A stretch of DNA of 10,229 nucleotides from a gamma proteobacterium symbiont of Bathyaustriella thionipta (GTDB lineage Bacteria > Pseudomonadota > Gammaproteobacteria > Chromatiales > Chromatiaceae): NCBI GenBank assembly GCA_025656895.1, contig JAHXHF010000393.1:1-10229 (forward strand), read 5' to 3'. Position numbers and translations under genes: made by a program. The stretch's first letter is position 1. Each line of letters begins with the position of its first letter. Under the pieces are notes generated by a model. It searched no databases. It worked only from the letters and a program-made list of their open reading frames with translations, and was not told the origin of the DNA. Shown in pieces: positions 1-7,084 of this stretch.

Positions 1-62
1 AATTTTACAGACATTTTGTTTTTTTGGTTTGTTATAAACTTCCTACTATTATACTAAATTAT

Positions 63-82
63 GTCTGTTAAGTCCGACAGAC
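63..82 (-). terminator. Possible hairpin downstream of hypA
   Basis: A perfect 6-bp inverted repeat (GTCTGT/ACAGAC) with an 8-nt loop begins 2 nt after the hypA stop codon. On the minus strand it is followed by AT-rich sequence, without a clean U-run. It could be a weak terminator or an mRNA 3'-end hairpin closing the hup operon. The rest of positions 1-62 is very AT-rich and shows no gene. A TATAAT-like box near positions 47-52 on the minus strand has no convincing -35 partner. Confidence 0.3.
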
Positions 83-84
83 TC

Positions 85-465
85 CTAGACACATGTTGCC
101 TGTGACTCCGTTGGCTGATGTATTTGTGACAGTTCCAGATTAGCCAGCAGCATTTCATCACCGCTTAGCAGACGAGTACGAAAATCACCACAGTCCGCAC
201 ACAATAAACGATTGGGCGGCACTTCCGAAATTGCGCCACAGTGCGTACATTTAACTTTTACCGGCATACTGTCAATCACCAGTTCAGCCGACTCTGCCAG
301 TGTGCCGACCGAAGCCAGCGGCCAGGCATGACGCAGCAAATCGGCTTCCACACCGGATAACGGCCCCAGTTGTAACACAATTTTATCGACCTGCGCGGCT
401 TCATGTTCACGCGCAATACGCTCAACCTGTTCCATCAACGCGATACAGACCGACAGTTCATGCAT
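85..465 (-). CDS. hypA: Hydrogenase nickel-incorporation protein HypA
   Basis: HypA is a cytoplasmic metallochaperone that works with HypB to put nickel into the [NiFe]-hydrogenase large subunit. The protein has 126 aa, slightly longer than the usual 113-118. It starts MHELSVCIAL, with His2, the family's nickel ligand. The zinc site is the two CxxC pairs C73-x2-C76 and C89-x2-C92. The LSGVE and GDEMLL segments are also typical. An upstream in-frame ATG exists (466-468), and the frame stays open to 618, but the MHEL start is chosen because His2 must follow the initiator Met. The start overlaps the end of hupJ by 8 nt, so translation is probably coupled. It is the last gene of the operon visible here. 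No hypB follows within the 84 nt left in the window. Confidence 0.95.
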   Translation of the reverse strand: MHELSVCIALMEQVERIAREHEAAQVDKIVLQLGPLSGVEADLLRHAWPLASVGTLAESAELVIDSMPVKVKCTHCGAISEVPPNRLLCADCGDFRTRLLSGDEMLLANLELSQIHQPTESQATCV

Positions 466-976
466 CATAACCACCCTGCTCCGACAAGCGGCCGCGTAAA
501 AAATCCCGTCTTGACAGAGCCTTTTTATGCCTTTTATCCAGCTCGGTCGCCAGCGGATCAACAGAAGCTTTGTGTTCCGTTTCCCGGTACAGGCATCGCA
601 ATACTTCACGAGCCACATCCCGCGCCATGTCCTGGTCTTTGAAATCCAGCACGGTGGTAAACAGGGGCAGGCTCAGATGAGGCATAATGTCTTGCGTGAG
701 ACTCAGTGTAAAGCTGTATTCACCGGCCGGAAAGCTCAGATCCATCGTCTTGCCCGGCGCTAATGCCGTCCAGTTGTCATCTGCGCCCGGTAACAGCAGC
801 AGATTCATGCACCAGGGGGTAATCAACACGCCACATAAACGGCCTTCATACAGACTGAAGCCCAGTGTCTCGACCTGAAGAGCGGCATTGTATACAGGCA
901 AGTCGCGCATACGCGCCTGTACCTTGTTACGGTAGGCGTCTGCCAGTTGCTGCAGTTCTGTTGTTTGCTGTTTCAT
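458..976 (-). CDS. hupJ: Hydrogenase maturation chaperone HupJ (HybE family)
   Basis: This 172-aa cytoplasmic protein belongs to the HybE/HupJ family of [NiFe]-hydrogenase assembly chaperones, which act on the Tat-exported small subunit before export. The family core is visible as PVYNAAL (27-33), then GVLITPWCMNLLLLPG (49-64), then the FPAGEYSF strand region (82-89). The C-terminus carries SRRDFL (155-160), which resembles the twin-arginine motif of the partner's signal peptide. E. coli HybE, recalled from memory, has a comparable GRRALLFGRR there. The start overlaps the rubredoxin stop as ATGA, and the end overlaps hypA by 8 nt. No strong ribosome-binding site is seen, so coupling is likely. 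The exact role is inferred from the family. Confidence 0.9.
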   Translation of the reverse strand: MKQQTTELQQLADAYRNKVQARMRDLPVYNAALQVETLGFSLYEGRLCGVLITPWCMNLLLLPGADDNWTALAPGKTMDLSFPAGEYSFTLSLTQDIMPHLSLPLFTTVLDFKDQDMARDVAREVLRCLYRETEHKASVDPLATELDKRHKKALSRRDFLRGRLSEQGGYDA

Positions 977-1182
977 TCATTCGCCAGTGGCAGAAACATT
1001 TCCTGTGCCGCATTACATTGCGGGCAGCTCCAGCGTGATGGCAGTGATGTAAACGAAGTACCGGCCGGAATCTGTTCCAGTTCGTCTCCAAGCGCCGGAT
1101 CCGGATCATACACATACCAGCAAATACGACATTCCATGCGCGTATCATCCTGAATACGCTGACTGTCCAGCATGGCGCTCAT
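973..1182 (-). CDS. hupI: Hydrogenase-associated rubredoxin HupI
   Basis: This is a 69-aa rubredoxin with a single Fe(Cys)4 site formed by C18-x2-C21 and C53-x2-C56. The surrounding family residues are W22-Y23-V24-Y25-D26-P27, G32-D33, P39-G41 and W51. An N-terminal extension of about 15 residues before MECRIC is typical of rubredoxins in hydrogenase operons rather than stand-alone ones. This supports the first ATG, which overlaps the hupH stop as ATGA. A second ATG (M4) is possible. The segment reads YDPDPALGD, two residues longer than the usual YDP..GD. In related operons this rubredoxin is needed for full hydrogenase activity, probably as an electron carrier during assembly of the small subunit. 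That role is inferred here. Confidence 0.95.
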   Translation of the reverse strand: MSAMLDSQRIQDDTRMECRICWYVYDPDPALGDELEQIPAGTSFTSLPSRWSCPQCNAAQEMFLPLANE

Positions 1183-2051
1183 GCCAGTTCTGCCCAGTAA
1201 GGCTCCAGCAGTTCCTGAAAACGCCGGGCTGAATCATCCAGGTCTTCCTGCGCGGCGCATGCCACCGCCGGAATATCGGTAACTTCCAGTGTATTCAGAA
1301 TCAGCTTGCCCATGGAATTGGTATAACGCACCCACCAGATACCGGGATAGGCGGTGCTGCTGATGGCGCAATCACCGTAGCCGCGTGACAGGGTTTCAAC
1401 CGGCCCGGTACCCAGTGTTGTGTCCAGAAACTGTAAATCAGCGGGCGACTGCGGTAGTAATGTGAGATTAATAACATGCGCCAGCTTGCCCGGCTGCCAA
1501 AGGTTCACCTGCTCCTGCAATTCAGTCAGAATAGGCAGTGCGTTCATGACGTCCTGCGGCGCACGGCTTTGCAACAGCTTTGCTGCCGTCTGCGTATGCG
1601 GCGTTCTACGCGCCAGTACCGGCACATCGCCGACTTCGATAATGTCACGTAAAATCTGTTGCTGGTCATCCAGATAAAAGGTACGCCAGAGTCCGGCCAG
1701 TACCGATTCCTGCATGCGCACCTGGATGTCATCATCCGCGTATCTCAGGCTGACTTCACCTTCGCCCAGAATTTGATTGACCAGTTCCCGGTTGGCAGCA
1801 TCCAGTGCGGAAATATCAGCCATACGGGTTTCACCACCCACACGATATTCAGCCAGCACCTGACTGAGCCAGTGACAGACTTGTTTGGCACCGTGCAGAT
1901 GCAATACCTGTTCCGGTTCCGGCATATCCGGCGCACAATAATGATCCATTTCGGTGGGCAGACTGATAAAACCCAGGCTTCCATTTTCTGTTTCTGCCGG
2001 TTGGCTGCCCAGGCCGGTTAAATTCACCACCACACTGTTATCAAATTCCAT
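1179..2051 (-). CDS. hupH: Hydrogenase expression/maturation protein HupH (HyaF family)
   Basis: This 290-aa protein is of normal length for the HupH/HyaF family, cytoplasmic accessory proteins for the Tat-exported small subunit of membrane-bound hydrogenases. An N-terminal half contains the conserved NQILGEGEVS (92-101). The C-terminal HupH domain contains LSRGYGDCAISSTAYPGIWW (221-240), then the LILNTLEV strand (250-257) and PAVACAAQEDLDDS (261-274). The start is supported by GGAG seven bases before the ATG. The gene lies 17 nt after hupG and overlaps hupI by 4 nt. Its biochemical role is not established in detail. Work on rhizobia links HupG and HupH to handling of the small subunit. Confidence 0.93.
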   Translation of the reverse strand: MEFDNSVVVNLTGLGSQPAETENGSLGFISLPTEMDHYCAPDMPEPEQVLHLHGAKQVCHWLSQVLAEYRVGGETRMADISALDAANRELVNQILGEGEVSLRYADDDIQVRMQESVLAGLWRTFYLDDQQQILRDIIEVGDVPVLARRTPHTQTAAKLLQSRAPQDVMNALPILTELQEQVNLWQPGKLAHVINLTLLPQSPADLQFLDTTLGTGPVETLSRGYGDCAISSTAYPGIWWVRYTNSMGKLILNTLEVTDIPAVACAAQEDLDDSARRFQELLEPYWAELA

Positions 2052-2068
2052 GCATTGTCTCCACCTGC

Positions 2069-2476
2069 TCAGCCATTCACCACCGGCACTTTGAAGCCCG
2101 GTGGACGCGTCACTTCGGCGCTCATCAATGTATTGATCGTCTGTAAATATTCATTCCAGTTCTGAATTTCGGTAATAGCACCCAGATAGCCACCATCGCG
2201 TAAAAACACCAATGCCGGCCAGGCTGAAAAACCGTAGTGTCGCTGTAATTCTTTTTCTGCATCGCTCGTCACCACACCGGCAGTCAGCCCGCCATTAAAG
2301 GCCTTTACCAGTTCCGGCAAAACCACCGCCACATCGGTAGTGTCACGAAAACGTTTGGGATCACCGGCAAAAAACAGTACCGTAAAACCACTTTGGCCGA
2401 TAAAGTCTGCATGTGTCTGGTGACTGACCTCGGCATAGCCGTAGTCATCAAAAAGACGCTGAATCAGTGGGTGCAT
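2069..2476 (-). CDS. hupG: Small-subunit chaperone HupG (HyaE family, thioredoxin-like)
   Basis: This 135-aa protein of the HyaE/HupG family has a thioredoxin fold without redox cysteines; it contains no Cys at all, which is normal for the family. Conserved blocks are VLFFAGDPKRF (33-43), DVAVVLPEL (48-56) and FSAWPALVFLRDGGYLG (83-99). The WPALVF block sits where thioredoxin has its cis-proline loop. HyaE proteins bind the Tat signal peptide of the hydrogenase small subunit and act as a proofreading chaperone before export. The start codon shares one base with the hupD stop (TAATG), so translation is very likely coupled. No good ribosome-binding site is seen. Confidence 0.93.
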   Translation of the reverse strand: MHPLIQRLFDDYGYAEVSHQTHADFIGQSGFTVLFFAGDPKRFRDTTDVAVVLPELVKAFNGGLTAGVVTSDAEKELQRHYGFSAWPALVFLRDGGYLGAITEIQNWNEYLQTINTLMSAEVTRPPGFKVPVVNG

Positions 2477-3054
2477 TATTGTGGTCTGCCCAGTTCGTAA
2501 GTGCTCATTTCCAGTTCACCCGGGCCGATCAGATCCAGCACATCCAGCGGTGTTGCGCGTTCGCGGTAAGCTACGCCCCACTCATCCAGCAGTGTGCAGG
2601 CGCGGCTCAAGGCTTCCGGTATACGCTGGCGGGTTCCATCACGCAGACTGCCGCCATAGTCATCCAGTTGCTCTGGCTGCACACCGATCAGCGCCCGCTG
2701 CTGGGGCTGCTCATTCAGCAGGCGAGCCGACATCAGCACTTCCTGAAAACCAGTCTGGTGCATGCTGACCTTTTTCGCACCCATGTATTGCGGTACATCA
2801 TCATCAAGAATGACCCGCAGTTCGCCGGGCTTAAGGCCGAAGTCAATGGCATCAAAAATCAACAGGCGTGACACATGGCTGACCCAGGGCAGCAGGAACA
2901 GCCCCTGAGTACCGCCATCCATAAGGCGCACATGATCATCAAATTCATAACGGGCATTCAGCGCTTCCACACAACGTACACCAAAGCCTTCATCCGCCCA
3001 CAGAATATTCCCTATACCCAGAATCAGGGTATCGACATCGCTATCAACTGGCAT
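2476..3054 (-). CDS. hupD: Hydrogenase maturation endopeptidase HupD (HyaD/HybD family)
   Basis: This cytoplasmic protease of family M52 removes the C-terminal tail of the large subunit once nickel is in place. It has 192 aa, a normal length. The nickel-sensing residues align with E. coli HybD Glu16, Asp62 and His93 at a constant offset of six: E22 in GIGNILWADEGFG, D68 in LLIFDAIDFG, and H99 in VSMHQTGF. The expected substrate is the last 15 residues of HupL in the same operon. The start overlaps the hupC stop by one base (TGATG), and an AAGGA element lies upstream within hupC. No hupE or hupF (hypC-like) gene follows it, unlike in rhizobia, so the order matches E. coli hyaDEF. Confidence 0.96.
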   Translation of the reverse strand: MPVDSDVDTLILGIGNILWADEGFGVRCVEALNARYEFDDHVRLMDGGTQGLFLLPWVSHVSRLLIFDAIDFGLKPGELRVILDDDVPQYMGAKKVSMHQTGFQEVLMSARLLNEQPQQRALIGVQPEQLDDYGGSLRDGTRQRIPEALSRACTLLDEWGVAYRERATPLDVLDLIGPGELEMSTYELGRPQ

Positions 3055-3761
3055 CAGGGTTGATCATCCTTGAACATGCGCCAGCCACCGATGATGGTGC
3101 TGACGCTGCTTTCCCGACCGATAATATCGGCCCGTACCGCCATATAAATATGGATAACAACAAAGGTAATCATCACCCACATGCCCATATTGTGCCAGTT
3201 ATGAACGGCTTCGGAACCGCCCATTAGAGGAATAATCCAGCCAAACATCTGATCGGCCCAACTGCCGGAACCCAGCCCTTCGCCGTACAACGCAAAACCG
3301 GTACCGATCATAAAGAAGGTCATAAGCGTATTGAGAAAAAACATGGCGGCCTGCGCCAATGGATTATGCCCCAGCGTTTTATCCTGCATGCGGCGAAGAA
3401 ACAGATAAAAAAGGACTTCGTGAAACAGCCCTTTCCACCATTCGATTTTCCAGAAAGGCAGATAGAAGATTTCACGCGCGTAGCGATTGCCCATCAGTGC
3501 CCAGTAGATACGCACCGCAAAGCCGATAGCAAACACATAGGCCGCAATGAAATGAATCAGACGAATATTGCCCATCAGAAAATGATCGCTGGCTTCCCCC
3601 GCCAAAGAAGGTAGAGGATTAGCGATCAGATACCCCGTCACTGCCAGCACCAGGAAACTGAAGGTATGCAGCCAGTGCCACAATCGCACCGGAGCCTCAA
3701 ACACATACACCGCTTTCTGGTTAGCCGGATCGTGCGGACCACTTGCCACATTAATCTTCAT
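3054..3761 (-). CDS. hupC: Ni/Fe-hydrogenase b-type cytochrome subunit HupC (HyaC)
   Basis: This 235-aa integral membrane di-heme cytochrome b anchors the HupSL dimer and passes electrons to the quinone pool. Four hydrophobic spans are visible at about 29-46, 66-87, 136-157 and 192-209. Candidate heme-ligand histidines lie in or near them: H29/H32 in RLWHWLHTFSF, H70 in RLIHFIAAY, H187/H190 in VHNWHNMG, and H204 in VVIHIYMAVRADI. These blocks are strongly conserved in the HyaC/HupC/HydC family. The ATG is preceded by GAGGG at suitable distance, and the gene lies 15 nt after the hupL stop. Which histidines actually bind heme is inferred from the family. Confidence 0.96.
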   Translation of the reverse strand: MKINVASGPHDPANQKAVYVFEAPVRLWHWLHTFSFLVLAVTGYLIANPLPSLAGEASDHFLMGNIRLIHFIAAYVFAIGFAVRIYWALMGNRYAREIFYLPFWKIEWWKGLFHEVLFYLFLRRMQDKTLGHNPLAQAAMFFLNTLMTFFMIGTGFALYGEGLGSGSWADQMFGWIIPLMGGSEAVHNWHNMGMWVMITFVVIHIYMAVRADIIGRESSVSTIIGGWRMFKDDQP

Positions 3762-3776
3762 AGCATTTCCCTCTGT

Positions 3777-5561
3777 TTAGCGAACCTTGACTGTTGCCAA
3801 CTCCTCACCATCGGGTGACATCACATGGGTAGAGCAGGCCAGACAGGGATCAAAACTGTGAATGGTACGCAGAATTTCCAGTGGCTGATCGGCATTGGCT
3901 ACCGGCGTACCCAGCAGGGCAGCCTCGTAAGCACCGATGTTACCGGCCGGATCTCGTGGTGACGCATTCCAGGTGGTGGGTACCACCGCCTGATAGTTTT
4001 CGATTTTGCTATCCTTGATGTGTATCCAGTGACCCAGCGAACCACGCGGGGCTTCGCCGTAGCCGACACCTTTTACATCGGTCGGCCAGCTGGAAGGTTC
4101 CCACATATCCATATTGGCGGTAGCCGTATCACCGGCTTTCAGATTAGCCATCATACTGTCAAACACAGTACGCATCTTGTGTGCCGCCCAGGAACATTCC
4201 AGACCCCGTGCAGCGGTACGCCCAAGGGTGGAAAACAAAGCACTCAACGGCAGGTCAAGATCATGCAACAGGCCATCGACCTGCTCTTTGATCTCTTCAT
4301 TACCGCGTGCGTAAGCCACCACATAACGCGCCAACGGCCCGACTTCCATTGCATGACCACGCCAGCGTGGCGCCTTGATGAACGAATACTTGGCATTTTC
4401 ATCAATCTGTTCAATATTGGTCTTGCTGCCTTTGGCGTTCGGACCCAGCTCAAAGTGCGGCTCGGTAATGCCATCCCAGGGATGCAGGCCCTTGTTCTCA
4501 TCCGGGTACTCATACCAGGAATGAGTGACAAATTCCTGAATCTGTTCAGGATCACGCACGTCCACATCATGCACTTTGGACAAATCACCATTAATGATGG
4601 CGCCACCCGGCATCATCATATTTTCCAGTGAGCGGTCATTGGCAACGATCGGAAAATCACCGTAGGAAAGCAGATTCTGGCTCGACAGGCCGCCACCAAA
4701 ACCCCAGTCTTTATAGAAAGAAGCAATAGCCTTCAAATCAGGAATATAAACCTGATCAATAAAGGTGATGGAACGGTCAATAATAGAAGACACCAAATTC
4801 AGCCATTCCATGTTAATGCCGCCGGTGCCATCCAGACTGAAAGAACAGGGCATACCGCCAACCACCCAGTTCGGGTGCGGATTACGCCCGCCGAAAATAG
4901 TATGAATCTTGACAATTTCACGCTGAAAATCGAGCGCTTCAAGATAATGGGTAACCGCCATCAGATTAGCTTCAGGCGGTAATTTATACGCCGGACTGCC
5001 CCAGTAAGCATTGGAGAAAGGCCCCAGCTGACCCGATTCAACAAAGCGTTTCAAGCGTGCCTGGGTATCGCGAAAATAACCCGGAGAAGACTTGGGCCAG
5101 GGTGAAATACTCTGCTGCAGCTCTGAAGTTGCCTTTGGGTCTGCTTTCAGAGCACTGACCACATCCACCCAGTCAAGCGCATGCAAATGATAAAAATGCA
5201 CCAGATGATCCTGCGTATATTGCGCCAGCATCATCAGATTACGAATGTGATTGGCATTGGCAGGAATCTGGATTTTCAGCGCATCTTCCACAGCGCGCAC
5301 AGAAGTCAGTGCGTGTACACCGGTGCAAACACCGCAGATGCGCTCGGTAAAGGCCCAGGCATCGCGTGGATCGCGTCCCTTGAGAATCACCTCAAGACCT
5401 CGCCACATATTACCGGTAGAGACCGCATTTTGAATCACCTGCTCGTCATCAAGATTAACCTCGATGCGCAGATGGCCTTCAATACGGCAGATGGGATCGA
5501 CCACCACCCGTTGGCCGCTGGTGTCTAGTTTAAAACCGTTGGCGGTGACTGTCTCAGTCAT
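3777..5561 (-). CDS. hupL: Uptake [NiFe]-hydrogenase large subunit precursor HupL (HyaB)
   Basis: This 594-aa catalytic subunit oxidises H2 at the NiFe(CN)2CO centre in the periplasm. The four nickel-binding cysteines are C76 and C79 in RICGVCTGVH and C573 and C576 in DPCLACSTH. E28 (RIEGH) and H83 are other family landmarks. The precursor ends with a 15-residue tail after H579, the expected HupD cleavage point, so the mature protein would be 579 aa. It has no signal peptide and should cross the membrane as a folded complex with HupS through the Tat system. The start overlaps the hupS stop as ATGA and has GGGAGG nine bases upstream. Length and motifs match E. coli HyaB closely. Confidence 0.98.
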   Translation of the reverse strand: MTETVTANGFKLDTSGQRVVVDPICRIEGHLRIEVNLDDEQVIQNAVSTGNMWRGLEVILKGRDPRDAWAFTERICGVCTGVHALTSVRAVEDALKIQIPANANHIRNLMMLAQYTQDHLVHFYHLHALDWVDVVSALKADPKATSELQQSISPWPKSSPGYFRDTQARLKRFVESGQLGPFSNAYWGSPAYKLPPEANLMAVTHYLEALDFQREIVKIHTIFGGRNPHPNWVVGGMPCSFSLDGTGGINMEWLNLVSSIIDRSITFIDQVYIPDLKAIASFYKDWGFGGGLSSQNLLSYGDFPIVANDRSLENMMMPGGAIINGDLSKVHDVDVRDPEQIQEFVTHSWYEYPDENKGLHPWDGITEPHFELGPNAKGSKTNIEQIDENAKYSFIKAPRWRGHAMEVGPLARYVVAYARGNEEIKEQVDGLLHDLDLPLSALFSTLGRTAARGLECSWAAHKMRTVFDSMMANLKAGDTATANMDMWEPSSWPTDVKGVGYGEAPRGSLGHWIHIKDSKIENYQAVVPTTWNASPRDPAGNIGAYEAALLGTPVANADQPLEILRTIHSFDPCLACSTHVMSPDGEELATVKVR

Positions 5562-6646
5562 GACTGCTTGCCTCCCTTGTTACTATCCACAGAATGGCTG
5601 ATAACCGATGCCGCTGCGTGAGCCGCAACACCCACAGCCGCCGCACCCGCAAGCACGCCACCCACCTGATTGGCGGTCAATTCTACCCCGCCGGGTACAT
5701 TAAGATTGGTCACTGAGCTGTAAAAGGAACCGCGATCCCAGAAGTTATCTTCCGCGCAGCCCAGACAACCATGACCGGATTTTACCGGCCACGACAAACC
5801 GCCATTCCACTCTACCGTAGAGCAGGCATTGTAGGTGGTCGGCCCTTTGCAGCCCATCTTGTACAGGCAATAACCTTTGCGTGCACCTTCATCATCAAAG
5901 CGTTCGACAAACTGACCGGCATCGAAATGCGGCCGCCGATAGCATTTGTCATGCAGGCGCTGGCCATAGAACATTTTCGGACGACCCTGCCTGTCCAGTT
6001 CCGGAAAGCGGTCGAAAGTCAGCATATAGGTGATGACGCCGGTCATGACCTCGGCGATGGGCGGACAACCCGGTACTTTAATAACCGGTTTGTCGGTAAT
6101 CACCTTGTGAATGGGAGTCGCACGAGTCGGATTCGGATGAGCCGCCTGTACACAGCCCCAGGAAGCGCAGGAACCCCAGGCGATAATGGCTTTGCAATGA
6201 TCGGCCATACGCCGAAGTTTTTCTACATAGGGCTTACCCGCCTGAATGCAGTACATACCATCTTCATTCAGCGGTGGATTGCCTTCGCAGGCGAGAATAA
6301 AGTTACCATCGTATTTTTCGATGGTTTGTTCCAGAATTTCTTCTGCCTGATGACCGGCAGCCGCCATCAGCGTATCGTCATAATCCAGTGAAATCATCGA
6401 CAAAATCACATCCGCCGCCAGCGGGTGACCGGAACGAATGAATGATTCACTACAGCAGGTACATTCCAGACCATGTAGCCAGATGACCGGGGTGCGTGGC
6501 TTGGTCTCAAGAGCGTGCGCGATGGTTCCGGCAAATTCCGGCCCCAGACCCAGCCCCGCTGCGGTAAGACTACAGAATTTCAGGAAACTGCGGCGTGTAA
6601 TACCATGCTCGCGCATGGCTTCATAAAAGGTCTGCTGGATACCCAT
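5558..6646 (-). CDS. hupS: Uptake [NiFe]-hydrogenase small subunit precursor HupS (HyaA), O2-tolerant type
   Basis: This Fe-S subunit relays electrons from the NiFe site to cytochrome b. It has 362 aa from the chosen ATG, which has GGAGGAG just upstream and gives an N-terminus that aligns with E. coli HyaA; the frame stays open to 6700. The Tat signal holds TRRSFLKF (18-25), with probable cleavage after AHA at 45. Subtracting 45 gives E. coli mature numbering. The proximal cluster cysteines are C62, C64, C65, C160, C165 and C194, all six of the [4Fe-3S] type. The distal ligands are H232, C235, C260 and C266. The medial ligands are C275, C294 and C297, with P287 as in a [3Fe-4S] cluster. A C-terminal hydrophobic anchor lies at about 328-349. 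An extra C120 sits next to E121. Confidence 0.98.
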   Translation of the reverse strand: MGIQQTFYEAMREHGITRRSFLKFCSLTAAGLGLGPEFAGTIAHALETKPRTPVIWLHGLECTCCSESFIRSGHPLAADVILSMISLDYDDTLMAAAGHQAEEILEQTIEKYDGNFILACEGNPPLNEDGMYCIQAGKPYVEKLRRMADHCKAIIAWGSCASWGCVQAAHPNPTRATPIHKVITDKPVIKVPGCPPIAEVMTGVITYMLTFDRFPELDRQGRPKMFYGQRLHDKCYRRPHFDAGQFVERFDDEGARKGYCLYKMGCKGPTTYNACSTVEWNGGLSWPVKSGHGCLGCAEDNFWDRGSFYSSVTNLNVPGGVELTANQVGGVLAGAAAVGVAAHAAASVISHSVDSNKGGKQS

Positions 6647-6955
6647 AGCAACATTCTCCTCCGGACAAGTGCGTGACATCTCTGAAACTGCACCCTGCAA
6701 ATATTCAGCGGATATTTTGCTTATTCTTTGCCGTGCAGTGATTCGTATTTATGGCTCTGCTCACAGACAGTATAGGACAGGAAATCAGAAAAAAGCATAA
6801 AAAAAATATGGCAATTGATCCAGGTCAGCTTGTCCGGTGGCATGACTGTTTCATGTCAGCGTCTGCTGGCTTATCCACAGGCCAAAATCGGGCAATCAAG
6901 CTTCGAATAAGAACACCAGCCATAAGCGGCTTGTCCATGGATTAATAGAGGCGTC
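6647..6955. promoter_or_regulatory. hupS: hupS upstream region (no gene seen)
   Basis: This 309-bp gap separates hupS from the radical SAM gene, and both read on the minus strand. It should hold the hup promoter. It contains an A8 run and an A6 run (about 6788-6808), a CATGA/TCATG inverted repeat with a 5-nt loop (6841-6855), and CTTGTCCGG at 6829-6837 repeated inverted at 6661-6669. I found no sigma-54 element with correct GG-N10-GC spacing, no HupR-like TTG-N5-CAA site and no good FNR box. A possible 64-codon frame on the plus strand (6751-6945) has no ribosome-binding site and no recognisable protein features. Confidence 0.5.
6769..6774 (-). promoter_or_regulatory. Possible -10 box of the hupS promoter
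   Basis: On the minus strand the sequence TATACT lies about 120 nt upstream of the hupS start and just downstream of T-rich tracts that could act as an UP-like element. The region 17 bases further upstream (TGCTTT) is a poor match to a -35 box, so a sigma-70 promoter here would need an activator or be weak. Confidence 0.25.
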
Positions 6956-7084
6956 TTAAAGCCTTTCCGCCAGTTGAATAGTGACATCCTGCATGGCCCG
7001 CTCGGCTTTTACCTGTGCCCGCATCTGATCCCTGAAGTTATTTACGCCCGAGAAGAACTCGCGCATCATAATAACCCAGTAATA
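6956..7084 (-). CDS. Out-of-frame C-terminal segment of the radical SAM gene
   Basis: Directly after the G8 tract, the +1 frame of the radical SAM gene stays open for 42 codons to a TAA at 6956-6958. It begins YYWVIMMREFFSGVNNF and ends IQLAERL. The aromatic/hydrophobic and then charged helical pattern looks like a real protein C-terminus, and from memory it resembles the tail of HemN-like radical SAM proteins. The segment contains two adjacent ATG codons (7064-7069), so a free 37-aa peptide is also conceivable. The nearest purine-rich element, the G tract itself, is about 16 nt away, too far for good initiation. The best reading is that it was, or is, the natural end of the upstream protein, giving about 433 aa in total. 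Confidence 0.6.
   Translation of the reverse strand, partial: YYWVIMMREFFSGVNNFRDQMRAQVKAERAMQDVTIQLAERL

Noticed and set aside
2069..2476. Missing CxxC in the thioredoxin-like protein HupG as an anomaly
   Set aside because: HyaE/HupG proteins normally lack the redox cysteines, so this is ordinary.
4020..4631. Long plus-strand frame (203 codons) inside hupL
   Set aside because: It is antisense to a clearly coding, strongly conserved gene. Its composition (many His, Thr, Arg) is that expected of a shadow frame.
5771..6391. Long plus-strand frame (206 codons) inside hupS
   Set aside because: It is antisense to the conserved Fe-S cluster region of hupS and has no supported start.
6647..6700. 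Longer N-terminus of HupS starting at 6700
   Set aside because: The ATG at 6646 has a strong GGAGGAG site and gives a signal peptide aligning with E. coli HyaA, whereas the upstream ATG has no such site.
6841..6855. CATGA/TCATG inverted repeat as terminator of the radical SAM gene
   Set aside because: Only a 5-bp AT-rich stem, over 100 nt past the stop and without a U-run directly after it.
6751..6945. Plus-strand 64-codon frame upstream of hupS
   Set aside because: No ribosome-binding site, runs through the A-rich promoter region, and shows no recognisable protein pattern.
6647..6955. Sigma-54 (-24/-12) or HupR-type promoter elements for hup
   Set aside because: No GG-N10-GC spacing with the right flanks and no TTG-N5-CAA site were found on reading both strands.
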